Source of the DNA: Spirodela intermedia
Lineage: Eukaryota > Streptophyta > Magnoliopsida > Alismatales > Araceae
Direction of reading: 5' to 3'
Length of the DNA: 64,000 nucleotides
NCBI GenBank assembly: GCA_902729315.2
Contig: LR746267.1
Coordinates: forward strand, 67,001-131,000
Part shown: positions 23,300-33,643 of the stretch, in pieces
How the letters are laid out: each line of letters begins with the position of its first letter
Position numbering within the stretch: position 1 is the first letter of the stretch
Notes under the pieces: generated by a model
Seen by the model: only the letters and a program-made list of their open reading frames with translations
Told to the model about the DNA's origin: nothing
The model's database searches: none
Translations under genes and position numbers: made by a program

Positions 23300-25450
23300 C
23301 CTTCAGTCTTGCTTTATCTTCAACTTGAGTATTATTAAAATTTTGAATTATATACTTTATAGAGAAAGACTTCAACATGTGATCTTCGTCAAAGACCTCA
23401 TCTATGTTTAAAATAACATTCTTCATCTCTAAATTTTAAAGTCAATATTCTTTCACATTAGTGCTATAGTTTAAGAAGATACATTTCTTTGACTTTAGAT
23501 ACAACTTTGATCTCTCATCAGCAAGTATAAGGATATATTCTAAACATCTAAATATATATAAATTTAAATAGTCAATAAGGTTTTCAATCTATAACTATTC
23601 AGCAACCTTTTTCATCAAGAGTAGAATTTAGTAATCTATTCACCAAATAAGCTACCATACTCATAACTTTTGTCCAAAACTCATTTGGCAAGTCGACATT
23701 CAGTCATAAACACCATACTCTTTCAACAATTGTACAATTCATCCAGTCAATAACACTATTTTGTTATGGAGTCTTCTTCACTATATAATGATGTTAAATA
23801 TCATGTTTATCACAAAATTAATCAAATTCAGAATTCTTAAATTTTATATCATTGTCAATATGTAAGAGTTTGATCTTTCTCCTCATTTGATTCTTCACCT
23901 TTGCACACTAAGTTTTGAACTTCATAAATACTTTTGACTTGTGTTTTAAGAAAAATATTTAAACTTTTCTAGAAAAATCATCAACAAAAGGTCAAAAAAT
24001 AACGAGCACCATCTATTGACATCACATCAATAAGACCACATACATTTGAATAAATATAATTCAACACACCATTTGTATCATATTTCGTTGTCTTAAATGT
24101 CACTTTGTATTGTTTTCTTATGATACAATACTTTTCAAAATCTAATTTATAAGTTTCCACACCAAATAGTAATTCTCGTGCATGTAACTTCTACATATTT
24201 ATCTCAATCATATGACCTAATCGCAAGGGTCATAAAAAAGTGTCATCAATCATATAATCATCATGTTACAACACAAATTCCACTTATAATAGTACTCTTC
24301 TCAAGTTTATAAATATTTATTCATTGATGTCTTCTTTTCATCACAACAAGTGATCCCTTGATAATCTTGAGGATATCATTCTCTCTTTTAAAGTAACATT
24401 CATTTGCTTTTAATATTATAAGTGAAATCAAATTATAATACAATGTTAGAACATGGCGAATATTTTCAAGCTCTCAAACCACTTTGTCAAACATCTAAAC
24501 CTTCACCAAACTAATGCCAATAACTTCATAAGTTGTATTATTTCTCATAAAAATAACTCATGTTGCATTCATATATGAGTCAAATCAGTCAACATTAGGA
24601 CACATAATAAAAATAATCAATATTAAGAATTCATATATTCGACAAGTCATCAGTTATAATAATACTAAAATAGACTTTATCATCTTCTCTATTCTCAACC
24701 TTCCCAACATTAACCAAATTAGATTTACCTCTTATTATCTATCACTCTAATTCTTTGGATAATCTCTTCACAAGTGTCCCTTCTCATGACACTTTGTGAT
24801 AAGTTTAGTTTTTCAATTAATTTATTTGTGACCTGGACTAACTCTTTTTATGTCTTGATAATTCCTTCTCCTTCTGCTTTTCACATTTTCTTTTACCTTT
24901 CATGTATAAACCTTCACCACAAGCCTCACCAATATATTTCTTCCAATGATAATATTCTATCAATGAGTCAATAATATCTTCAAGAACATGTACTGTATTA
25001 CTATGTAATAAAGTCATAATAAGATGATCATATGAATTAAGAAGAAAAATAAGTAGAATAATAACTTTTGTTTTTATTAAAAAAATTTGATTCTATACAA
25101 ACAAGTCATTCAATAATTGATTAAAATAATCAATATGAGATGCTAAATTATCTCTATCTAATTTACATAATCAAAATAGCTTGATCTTGAATATCAATTT
25201 GCTCATCATCGACTTTGGTATACATCACTTCTTCAACTTCTTCTAAAATTCTTTTAGATTATATTCATCTATGACTTTCTAAAGAGATCAATTAGACAGA
25301 TATGTATGAATAAATTATCTACCTTTCTTCTTCATTATCTCTTAATCATCAACATTAATCTTGTCATGCTTTAATCTATCTAAAGTCTTATACAAGTCAA
25401 TCTACAACAATGTATCATATACACAATACTTTTAGATATTAAAGTTAGAA
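23300..25450 (-). mobile_element. Decayed Ty1-copia retrotransposon, gag to integrase end
   Basis: Reading leftward from about 25450, conceptual translation across many stops and shifts shows copia landmarks in the expected order. They are a gag segment with a NxFNQLLNDL-like phrase near 25100, a degenerate zinc knuckle (KCHEKGH) near 24790, a pre-integrase segment with SRDHLL and LYKLxxSTI-like phrases near 24330, and integrase motifs near 23740 (KKTP-QN, RMN-TIVERV, NxxLPNEFW). A post-integrase stretch with DERSK and KKCIFL phrases lies near 23480. The gag-protease-integrase order identifies copia rather than gypsy. Reverse transcriptase and RNase H were not found, and no LTR pair was identified, so the element is truncated. 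Stop codons throughout make it long dead. Coordinates are approximate. Confidence 0.8.
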
Positions 25451-25882
25451 GACTTATTCAACTTCTAAATGTCATTGTACATTTTAGAAGTTATAGTAAA
25501 TATAAAAATAATCAAATAAATATTCTAATATTATTTGTAGGAATAAAAATGTAAGTATAAGATCATAATAACAATAAAAACTCATTTTCTAAACATCAAT
25601 GAAAATAAATAGAAAATAAATTATCAAATGATTAAAAATTCTGATGGAAATAAGACTTTCATCAAACACTTATAATTCACGCTCAACACCCTCGAGCTGA
25701 CCCACAGACTGAAGAGTCAGCAATAGACTTTTATCTTCTTCTATGAAGATTTCACTCCTCGTTTTCGCTCCTTCTCCGGCACGACCCCCGAATGGGTCTA
25801 ACGGGGTGATTGTAACAGGTATGTCACTACCCCTCTCTCCTCACACGTCTTCGAGCGAGTCAGACGGGATATGCTCCGGAAC

Positions 25883-25970
25883 GAGTCAGCCGTGGTGGAC
25901 TGACACCACCAACACTCATCGCACGTCTCCCGAATGAATCAGCCGTGATGGACTGACACCGCCAACACGC
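25883..25970. repeat. Short tandem repeat beside PPR pseudogene
   Basis: A phrase of about 30 bp with cagccgtgRtggactgacac followed by cRccaacac occurs twice in a row, about 54 bp apart. It straddles the junction between the AT-rich relic and the GC-rich pseudogene. Confidence 0.7.
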
Positions 25971-26823
25971 CTCCATCTGCTCGAGGGTCCGAAGAGCTTC
26001 CTACATCCGTCGGCGGTCGACATATGCCTTGATCACCGTGTTGTAGACGTACGTGTTGGGTCTGGCCTCTGGACTCCCCTCCATCTTGCTCAGCCAATGC
26101 AGACCCTCGTCGATCTTGTTGCAGCGGCAGAGGCACATCACCAGAGAGCTGTATGTGACGACGTCTGTGCGGATGCCTTTCGTCCGCATATTGTACCATA
26201 GCCTGTGCACCTGATCTTGCATGCCCACCTCTCAGAGCTTGTCGACGAGGATGTTGTAGCATACAATGTCTGGTCTGCAGCCACACTCGGTCATTTCCTC
26301 CAGAACCTTAAGTGCTCGACCTGGAGTTGCAGAGGGCTTGTATAAGGACGGTGAAGGAGACCACGTCGGGGGAATGGCCTTGTTTCAGAAGCCTGAGCAG
26401 CTCACAAGCCTCTGCGGGGTGGCCGAACTCCCAGAGGAACTTGATGAACTGCGTGTAAGTGACTACGTCCGGGGAGGGTCCGCTCTTGAGGACCCAAGAG
26501 AGAACCTGCAGCGTCACTCTGGAGAGATGGGCTATCCTCGGCGGGTCTCGCGGCGCCCGTCTTAGCCTGACCCGAACAGATTTCTGGTGGAGCCTAGATC
26601 GCCGACAGTTCTTGAATTCTCTCGAGGATGAGGTCGCGGGGAACGCCAGAGGAGTCGCAGAGGCTCTCAGATCCCTGAGGCTGCTGCGACATGTGTTCCC
26701 AGGCGAAATGGGCATCGGCGGCCGATGCGAATCCTCTAACAGGAAGCAATCGAAGATTGGGTTGAGGATGCTCTCAGCAGGATTGGTGAGAAAGGGTAAG
26801 GGATGGAATAGAAGGTGGGGCAT
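25960..26823 (-). pseudogene. P-type PPR protein pseudogene fragment
   Basis: From ATG 26823 leftward, after a non-repeat N-terminus, the frame enters P-class PPR repeats (VLKSGPSPDVVTYTQFIKFL, then LLKQGHSPDVVSFTVLIQAL). It breaks at 26308-26310 with an in-frame TAA. Reading one base over, homology resumes at once (KVLEEMTECGCRPDIVCYN, ILVDKL) and meets a TGA at 26232-26234 where a cysteine codon is expected. It then continues (MRTKGIRTDVVTYSSLV, then RPNTYVYNTVIKAYVD) to a TAG at 26001-26003, beyond which PPR-like sequence (EALRTLEQME) goes on about 40 bases. At least three lesions and only about six repeats indicate a truncated dead copy. P-class PPRs normally stabilise or process organelle transcripts. 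It abuts the copia relic, which may have helped truncate it. Confidence 0.8.
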
Positions 26824-27719
26824 CACCCTCTGAGACGCTCACGATTCCAGGCGAGAGTCGTCATCTTCTAGCCCGTTTTTTTCGCATTTGATCGAACAGA
26901 GGACAGGCATGACCAAAGATTCTGAGAAGCAAACCGCAGCCTTCAGTTAAACGAAAGCTCACATCGCGGCAGAGGAGAGGATAGAGAGTGACGGGACTGT
27001 TCACCCCATTTCCCCCTCAGTCTTGGCGCGCTACCGGTCGCGGTGGTTGCCTCCGGCAATCCTCTGCACCCTTCTAGCAGCCGCTACCTCCGCCGCCGCC
27101 GCCGCAGCTCCAACAGGATGTCAGTCAGAAGAGATCCTCTCTCCGCAGAGGAGCCACCACGCGACCTATTGACGACCCCCCAGATGTGGATGGGTTATCA
27201 ATCGGAAGAATGCTTTCAGATGAAACCGGGATGCCCACTTGGGAGGAGGAATTCTCTAATTAAGCTGGAATCTAATTGAAAGGGGCCAGTTTCACGTGTG
27301 GGGATGAAAAAAAAAAACTTGGTCCCTTACCCGTTCGCTGTGGGCTACGATCGAATGTGGTGGGGCACTTGTGTCACTGCCTCATCTTGTTTCGATCGAA
27401 AAACCTACTCACATCTTATCGACTTCAAGCTTGGGAGTGAGGAGGAAGAGCCCAACGGCACTGCCTCATCTTGTTTCTAGTCGGCACTGGCGACCAGCCG
27501 CCTCTTTCTGTTTCCTCTTTCCGACATCAGCAACCACAAACTTAGGACGTCCTAAACCGCTCCCCCCCATCCCCATCCCCATCCCCATCCCCACTGCACA
27601 CGTCTACTCTGACCATGGATGAAGACTCCCTGGCCACGGCTAACTCCGATATAAGAGAGCCCTTTCCTCTTCCGAGCTCCGCAGCTTTCAGACTCGCCTC
27701 AGGTCACTTCTCCTTCGAC
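26824..27719. other. Gene-free region
   Basis: Mixed-composition DNA upstream of the lipid-transfer pseudogene. The phrase cactgcctcatcttgtttc occurs twice, near 27375 and 27458. A CCCCAT repeat of about five units lies at 27565-27596. No supportable coding region. Confidence 0.5.
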
Positions 27720-28069
27720 ATGTCGAAAGTGTTTTTTCTGGTCTTCGTCTTGTCAGCCCTGGTCGAAGTCCACTTCTCCCTGAAGCCGGCCTCCGCCATT
27801 AGCTGCCTCGACATAGACCTCGCTCTCCAGCAGTGCGTCCCCCAACCTGGTCGGGAAGGCCCCGACACCCTCCACCGCCTGCTGCGACGGTGTCCGGCGT
27901 GTCAGGAGAATGACCCTCACCGCCGCGGGAGCGCCTCGCCTGCGGCTGCGTGGAGGACGCCGCCGCCCACGTCCATGGGCTCAACGACGAGGCAAAGGTC
28001 ACGCTCCCGGCTAAGTGCAACACCTCCCTTCCCTATCCAATCTCCACCAACTTAGACTGCAACCAGTAA
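27720..28069 (+). pseudogene. Type-1 non-specific lipid-transfer protein gene with two frameshifts
   Basis: ATG 27720 opens a hydrophobic signal peptide (FFLVFVLSAL to PASA) followed by the first cysteines (ISCLDIDLALQQC). A one-base shift in a run of five C at about 27840-27844 moves the frame. The next frame then shows GKAPTPSTACCDGVRRV. A second one-base shift near 27927 (in gcgggag) moves it again, to ACGCVEDAAAHVHGL, LPAKCNTSLPYP and NLDCNQ. Across the three frames all eight cysteines of the nsLTP fold are present, spaced C-x9-C-x14-CC-x18-CxC-x22-C-x13-C, essentially type 1. Intact relatives are secreted, bind lipids in a tunnel and help build cuticle or act in defence. A good donor (CA|GTAAGT at 28064) at the end matches the usual terminal intron. 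Either a young pseudogene or homopolymer base-call errors. Confidence 0.82.
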
Positions 28070-30712
28070 GTGCACAGTCTCGGAGCTTACGGCCAAGGCT
28101 CATCTGCGACCTGGTGGATGTCTGCGACTTTCTATTCCATGATCTTGTCTGCTCCATTCTCTTCTGGTTCAGAATCAACTAGCCCCCGGCGGAGCGATGG
28201 GGAAAAAAGAGAAGATGCCCATATCTTCTCTCTGGACATCGACGTCCGGATGAGGGGAGCCAAGAGTGCGAACTTGCCCCAGGAAGAGGGCGAGGAAGAA
28301 GAAAAAGAATAACTCGTTTGCGAATGTACGAAGAGATCGTGAACTGACGTGGAATAATGAACTCCGAGGCTCCGAGGATTTGCACGTACTGATTGGAGCT
28401 GTGTCCGATACACGCTCGAAACCACACTCACTTGGCGATGAATAGAGAAGAAAATTAGATGGGAACTGAATCAAGATTACCGACTGTGGGGACGAGGGGT
28501 TCATGTCGCTCCTCGATTGACGGCGGCTTCGTGGTGGGGTTTGACTTCGCTTCCCCTTTCTTCTTTGGATTCTTGACAATCGTGGAGAGTGTCATTTTAA
28601 GTTTTCTTACTTAGGTAGGTGTTGACGAGTGTTGACCAAAACAACTGGGTAGTCCGCTCGATAGGATTGAGTTGTGAATTCCTGAGATAAAAAAGCCACA
28701 TAAAATGAAACCCACCAGTAGACAAGCTGATCTGAGGATCGGAGATGAATTCAAGTGCGAAAATAAGACTAACTTGGCTTCCAAGATCTAGTCAATACGG
28801 CTCTCAAGATCCGGCCAATGGTCAATCTCTTTTGTTGTTGCTCTTCTTCCAAGAACAGCCCATCTTCTCTTGATGCCATTTAACGCCGAGAACAGTCTGT
28901 CTACAGCTGGTTTCTTTCCTTGTACGTGCAACGAGGGCCAACCAGATCTCGCCTCTTCAATAAACGGAAAAGGGGGAGAGCCATCGAGTAGAATACACAC
29001 GCAAGGGAAGAATAAAACCATGAACTATGTCCAAATTCGAAACCACATAATTGCCCTGCGAAAGGACTGGTTTTTATATCCCCTCCTCCCGTCTTAGAAG
29101 ACAAGCTGAAGCTGAGCCTCCTACTCCTCCGCTGTCGGCACGGAGCACGGCCCAGTGGGACTTCGACAGCCCACCATGTTGAGCACAGTTGAGAATATGA
29201 GCCAAATCTCAACAGATTGGATCAGGTGGGGTGGATAATTCCATATATTTTATCAGAAAAATTCAGTCAAGGCATGTAAATTGCTCGTTAGTTTTGAGCC
29301 CCAACCGGCGGCCTGCTCTCCCCCAGTACTGCCGCTTGTCTGCAGGCCAATCATCCATCACCAGTCAGATTTTATTTCGCTGCAAGTAAGCGTATTATAT
29401 TGGTGAACCCCGATGAAGTCGGCGACTCTGTGGGACTCTGTCGAGGTAGAATCTAGGTAAGCGAGAACGCATGCAGTACGAATTGTGCGATGAGTTTGGA
29501 CGCATAGCTGCATGAGGATCGCAATGGCGGCTCCGGCGGGGGTCTTGGATGGTCCCTCTCAAGACCTAAGGCCTGACAGATTACCGAGAGAAGATGAGAG
29601 AGGGACAGAAGGTGAGAGCGTGTGCTCGACGAAGATTCATAGACGTGGGATATATCGGCTCCTGTTCCGCGGAGATAGATGAAATGCCGGTCCAATCATA
29701 ACACCCATCATGCATCCCCTCCCTCATCCTCAAGTTCCCTCTCGCTGAGCTATCTGAGACGTCATCTTCCTCCGATGCGTGTGGCTCATCAAGATCTCGA
29801 CGAAGAGGTTGAACCCAGCGAGAGAGAGAGAGCGAGAACAACAACGATGAATGAATCGTCGGGGGAGAGAGAAAAGGTGGCGGGGGGGGCTACAAAGCGG
29901 AACACTTTGTGCTCCCTCCTAGCCAGACAGCTTCGCTTTCCTCCGCACCGCCAAAGGAGTCGGGGGGCGCGAGCCCAGCTGTGGCCCTCCCCTGTCGAAA
30001 GGGAGTCCTCCTTCCGGGCCCCCCGAGCTCCCATCCGGATGGGCTGCCCCCCCCATACGCCTCCGAGAGCCGCTCCCATCGAATATGGCCCTCGGCGTCC
30101 TCGTTCATGTCCACAAGGAAAAAACCCAGTACTACCTCGATTGTGTGGTCTGGTTTTTCATGATATGGGCTACACGGAGAACATGTTATGAGAGAGAGAG
30201 AGAGAGAGAGAGAGATGGGCTGGGGTGCTGCTAGCCTAAATCTCCGTGTGGCGATCCAATCGGCTTCGGAATGGATGGCACTCAGATGTTCTTTTCTCTG
30301 GTCATGATGCCCCGTCAACACTTTTTGACGCCTTTGACCCTCCCCTTTGACCCACCTGCTCTTTAGAAGTGCATGCGTAGAGCGGCCCCGCCGGAAAAAG
30401 GAAAAGGAAAAAAAAAGAAAAAAAAAGTACAGGGATAGGGGGGGGCCAGCCCGCTGGTCTTGTATAGATCCTGGAGTCTGACTTTGACCGCTACTTACGA
30501 AGCGTAGGCAGGCATGCGTACGAACAAGTACTAAGACAAAAAAATACATCCTGTCTATTTGCATCTGCGCGGGCAAATCTTCTCTCCCCCCGCGTCCTTC
30601 GGAAAATGTAGTGCCACGTCAGCAATGGCCCCCGCTTGATGACGTCAGATTGCGGCCCTTTTGACGGCGGAGGCAAGTCCGCCCTCCCCCCCCCCTCCGT
30701 GCGCTCTGCAAG
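28070..30712. other. Gene-free intergenic region
   Basis: No domain-bearing frame on either strand. The sequence is of intermediate GC. Open frames of 80-230 codons here are compositionally driven: several run through GA or T/C runs. The right end must hold distal control sequence of the PINOID-like kinase. Confidence 0.5.
30190..30214. repeat. GA microsatellite
   Basis: About twelve GA units, uninterrupted. Confidence 0.85.
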
Positions 30713-30722
30713 CGCTATATAT
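30713..30722 (+). promoter_or_regulatory. TATA box of the PINOID-like kinase gene
   Basis: The sequence gctatatatg lies about 100 bp before the chosen start codon and within a C-rich stretch typical of plant core promoters. Transcription would start roughly 30 bp downstream, which argues against using the ATG embedded in this box (30721) as the protein start. Confidence 0.6.
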
Positions 30723-30813
30723 GTCACCTGCTCCCCCCATATATTTTCTCTCACCGTCGACCTCCTCCTCCTCCCTCTTCAGCTCCGGCAGCAGGCTCCC
30801 GCGGCCAGATAAG

Positions 30814-32385
30814 ATGTTACGGAAACCGCCGCGCGAATCGGAGGAAGAGGTCGGCCACACGTCCTCGTCCGCCTCCTCGACCACTGCCAGCGGCGGCGGC
30901 GGCGGTAGCAGCAGCAGGAGCAGCAGCTCCGGCCGCCGCAGCAGTGGCGGCAGCAGCGTCTCCCCTCGGGCCTCTTCCACCTCCTCCTCCACTGCTCCTC
31001 TGGCCAAAGTGGGCGTCTCCCCTTCGCCGCTGACAGGGCCGGCGAGCTCCTGGTCGACGCCGCTCCGCGAGGGTCCCCGTCTTCTGTCACTCCCCTCCCG
31101 AAAGCCCCACCGCTGCTCCGACCCCGCCTGGGTCGCCATCTGCGGCCTCGGTGGTGACGTGGGACCTCGGGATTTCAAGCTCGTCCGACGACTGGGCCGA
31201 GGGGACATCGGCACGGTCTACCTCTGCAGGCTCCGCGACGAGCACCACTGCCGCCGGAGGAGCGAAGGGCAGTCCCAGTACTACTACGCGATGAAGGTGG
31301 TGGACAAGCGCGAGCTGGCGAGGAAGAAGAAGCTGGGGCGGGCCGAGGCGGAGCGGCGGGTCCTAGGGGCCCTCGACCACCCTTTCCTTCCCACCCTCTA
31401 CGCCGACTTCGACGCTAACCCTCACTTCTCCTGCGCCGTCATGGAGTTCTGCTGCGGTGGTGACCTCCACTCCCTCCGCCACCGCCAGCCCCACAAGCGC
31501 TTCCCCCTCGATGCCGTCAGGTGCGCGCTCCGCTCAACGATCATCTACGGTGGGTGCCCTCCTCTCGGGCTTACCTTCGTCTGTTTGCTTCTTCCTTACA
31601 GGTTCTACGGGGCGGAGGTGCTGATGGCGCTGGAGTACCTGCACATGCTGGGCATCCTCTACCGGGACCTGAAGCCGGAGAACGTCCTGATCAGAGCCGA
31701 CGGGCACATCATGATCTCCGACTTCGACCTGTCCCTCGAGTCCACAGCCTCCCCCGCCGTCCACTTCTCCCCCGCTCCTCCCCCCGCGTCTCCCCGCACC
31801 TCCCCGTCCTCTGGTATACTCGGTCGCCTCCTGCGTTTCCTGAAGCCCCCGCGGATAACGAAAACGGAGGGGGGCAGTAGCTTCGCGCGGAGCCGGTCGA
31901 CGAGGTCCTGTGCCTCGGCGGCGGGTCGGATGTTCGTGGCGGAGCCGATCGAGGCGCGGTCCAGTTCCTTCGTGGGAACCCACGAGTACGTGGCGCCGGA
32001 AGTGGCCTCCGGCCGCCGCCATGGCGCCGCCGTTGACTGGTGGGCTTTCGGCGTCTTCCTCTATGAGCTGGCCTGCGGTCGCACCCCGTTCGCTGGAGAC
32101 ACGAACGCTATCACCCTCCGGAACATCGTCCAGTCGCCGGTGGCCTTTCCCCGGCATCCGTCGACCGACCCCCGGCTGAAGGACCTCATCTCGAGGCTCC
32201 TCCGCAAGGACCCAGAGAGGCGGCTGGGGGCGGCGCTCGGCGCTGCAGAGGTGAAGGCCCACCCCTTCTTCGAGGGGCTCAACTTCGCCCTTCTCCGGTC
32301 GCAACGGCCGCCGGTCGTTCCGGGGTCGGCGAGGAAGATAGCTCGCCGAGAGACGCCGCCGCGTTCCCTCGACGTGTGGTTCTAA
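30814..32385 (+). CDS. PID: PINOID-like AGC VIII (AGC3) protein kinase
   Basis: Two exons, 30814-31520 and 31602-32385, encode 496 residues. A Ser/Gly-rich N-terminus of about 115 residues precedes the kinase domain (about 121-425): LGRGDIGTVYLC loop, Lys161 in YYAMKVVDK, catalytic YRDLKPEN (Asp258) and DFDLSL (276-281), where DFD in place of DFG marks plant AGC VIII kinases. Between DFD and SSFVGTHEYVAPEV is the clade's basic insertion (LRFLKPPRITK). DLHSLRHRQPHKRF, MLFVAEP-type MFVAEPIEARSSSF and GLNFALLRSQRPP match the PINOID group rather than D6PK or WAG. PINOID phosphorylates PIN auxin exporters at the plasma membrane to set their polarity. The intron position is that of PID genes. The intron is only 81 bp and has no stop in frame. 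The C-terminus ends DVWF, an aromatic tail like PID. Start chosen downstream of the TATA box. Confidence 0.9.
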   Translation: MLRKPPRESEEEVGHTSSSASSTTASGGGGGSSSRSSSSGRRSSGGSSVSPRASSTSSSTAPLAKVGVSPSPLTGPASSWSTPLREGPRLLSLPSRKPHRCSDPAWVAICGLGGDVGPRDFKLVRRLGRGDIGTVYLCRLRDEHHCRRRSEGQSQYYYAMKVVDKRELARKKKLGRAEAERRVLGALDHPFLPTLYADFDANPHFSCAVMEFCCGGDLHSLRHRQPHKRFPLDAVRCALRSTIIYGGCPPLGLTFVCLLLPYRFYGAEVLMALEYLHMLGILYRDLKPENVLIRADGHIMISDFDLSLESTASPAVHFSPAPPPASPRTSPSSGILGRLLRFLKPPRITKTEGGSSFARSRSTRSCASAAGRMFVAEPIEARSSSFVGTHEYVAPEVASGRRHGAAVDWWAFGVFLYELACGRTPFAGDTNAITLRNIVQSPVAFPRHPSTDPRLKDLISRLLRKDPERRLGAALGAAEVKAHPFFEGLNFALLRSQRPPVVPGSARKIARRETPPRSLDVWF

Positions 32386-33643
32386 GCTGCGGCAGCTAGA
32401 AAGTGCCGTGGCGGCGGCGAAATCCCCACCATGTAAAGATCTCGCAGAGTAAGAACGGCGGCGGCTCAACTGCCTTCTTCTTCGATTTATCATACTCCGT
32501 CGTCCGGGAAGTTCTGGGCTTTTGTCGTCCATCTCGTCCTCTGCCTGTCCAACATTCATCGGCTCGCTCTGCGCAATGAGCTCTGCACTGATCGCCTCCC
32601 CCTGCCTGTTGCACTGATCCGCCCGGTCTTCACTACGAACTTGCACCGCTGCAGGAGCATTTAATCCGCGCGGAAACCCGCCAAAGCAGCCGACTGCCCC
32701 GGGGTTTTTAATGAACTCGTTCGTCAGAACTCTTCGCTAGGGCTGTAGAGGGGGGGCCTCATCCCCCACACGCTACCACCGCCGCCTCATCCTCTCGCTG
32801 CGGATCGGTCGTTGAGATCACAGCGACTGTTTTCCTGAAAGGGATAAGCCCCCGGTCGTTTCGAAGGAAAGGCGCTATTAATGCGTCCCCCGGAGGCTGG
32901 GCGAGTTTACTCCTCTCTGCTCCGACCTGACCCGCCATTGATGATGGTTGCTTGCTCCGTGAACAAGCGTCGCCGAGACAGGAGGCCCGCTATTCGTCTC
33001 CTCCTCGAGGCATTCCCCTTGGACCTTGTGTTCCCGGCGGCCGAGATTTCGCCAGGGTTAATACCAGGCGGGGCAGAGGAGGAAGAAGGAGCGCCCCCCC
33101 CCCCGGCCCCTCGTGTATCCTTCCTGCCTGCCTGCCTCTCTCTCTCTCTCTCTCGCTCTCTACGTCTTGTTCTTCCTGATTCTCTTCTCGAACTGGAGCC
33201 GGGGAGCCGGTCGGAGATGGCCCAGACCGTCTCACAGACGCGGCCCAGGCCGAAAGTTGACTGGGCCCTGGGCCGGGGCTCTCTTCTGGGCCGCCACGTG
33301 GACTCACGATTATTTAGTATCAGAAAAAGAACGAGCACCGGCCATTCGGTGTCCTTCCCTCACCGACAACTGCCGGTCAGGCGCGACCCAAATCTCGAGC
33401 GAGTTATTGAGCGGGGGCCGGGCCCGCAGAGCCTGCGGTGACCTGTTAAATTGTCTTGTTCTCTGTTAGGAGGAGGGTTCCTGGGGGAACAGCCAAAACT
33501 AGCATTTTTGGGTCGTCCTCTCTCCTCCTCCTCCCCTTAGAAGTGATCTTCGAGCTCGGGGAGCCGAGGGGTTACCAACCTCCTCTCCCGGCCCCCACCC
33601 CGCTCTCTGTTCATCGTTTGCAAGGCGAGGGTGCCGGAAGGAG
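32386..33643. other. Intergenic region between kinase and SNARE genes
   Basis: Holds the kinase 3' UTR and the SNARE promoter and 5' UTR. A CT run lies at about 33138-33162. An open frame at 32881-33441 reads through this run and has no recognisable domain, so it is not called. Confidence 0.5.

Noticed and set aside
32881-33441. 186-codon open frame between kinase and SNARE genes
   Set aside because: It reads through a CT run, has no recognisable domain, shows biased composition and lies where the SNARE promoter and leader are expected.
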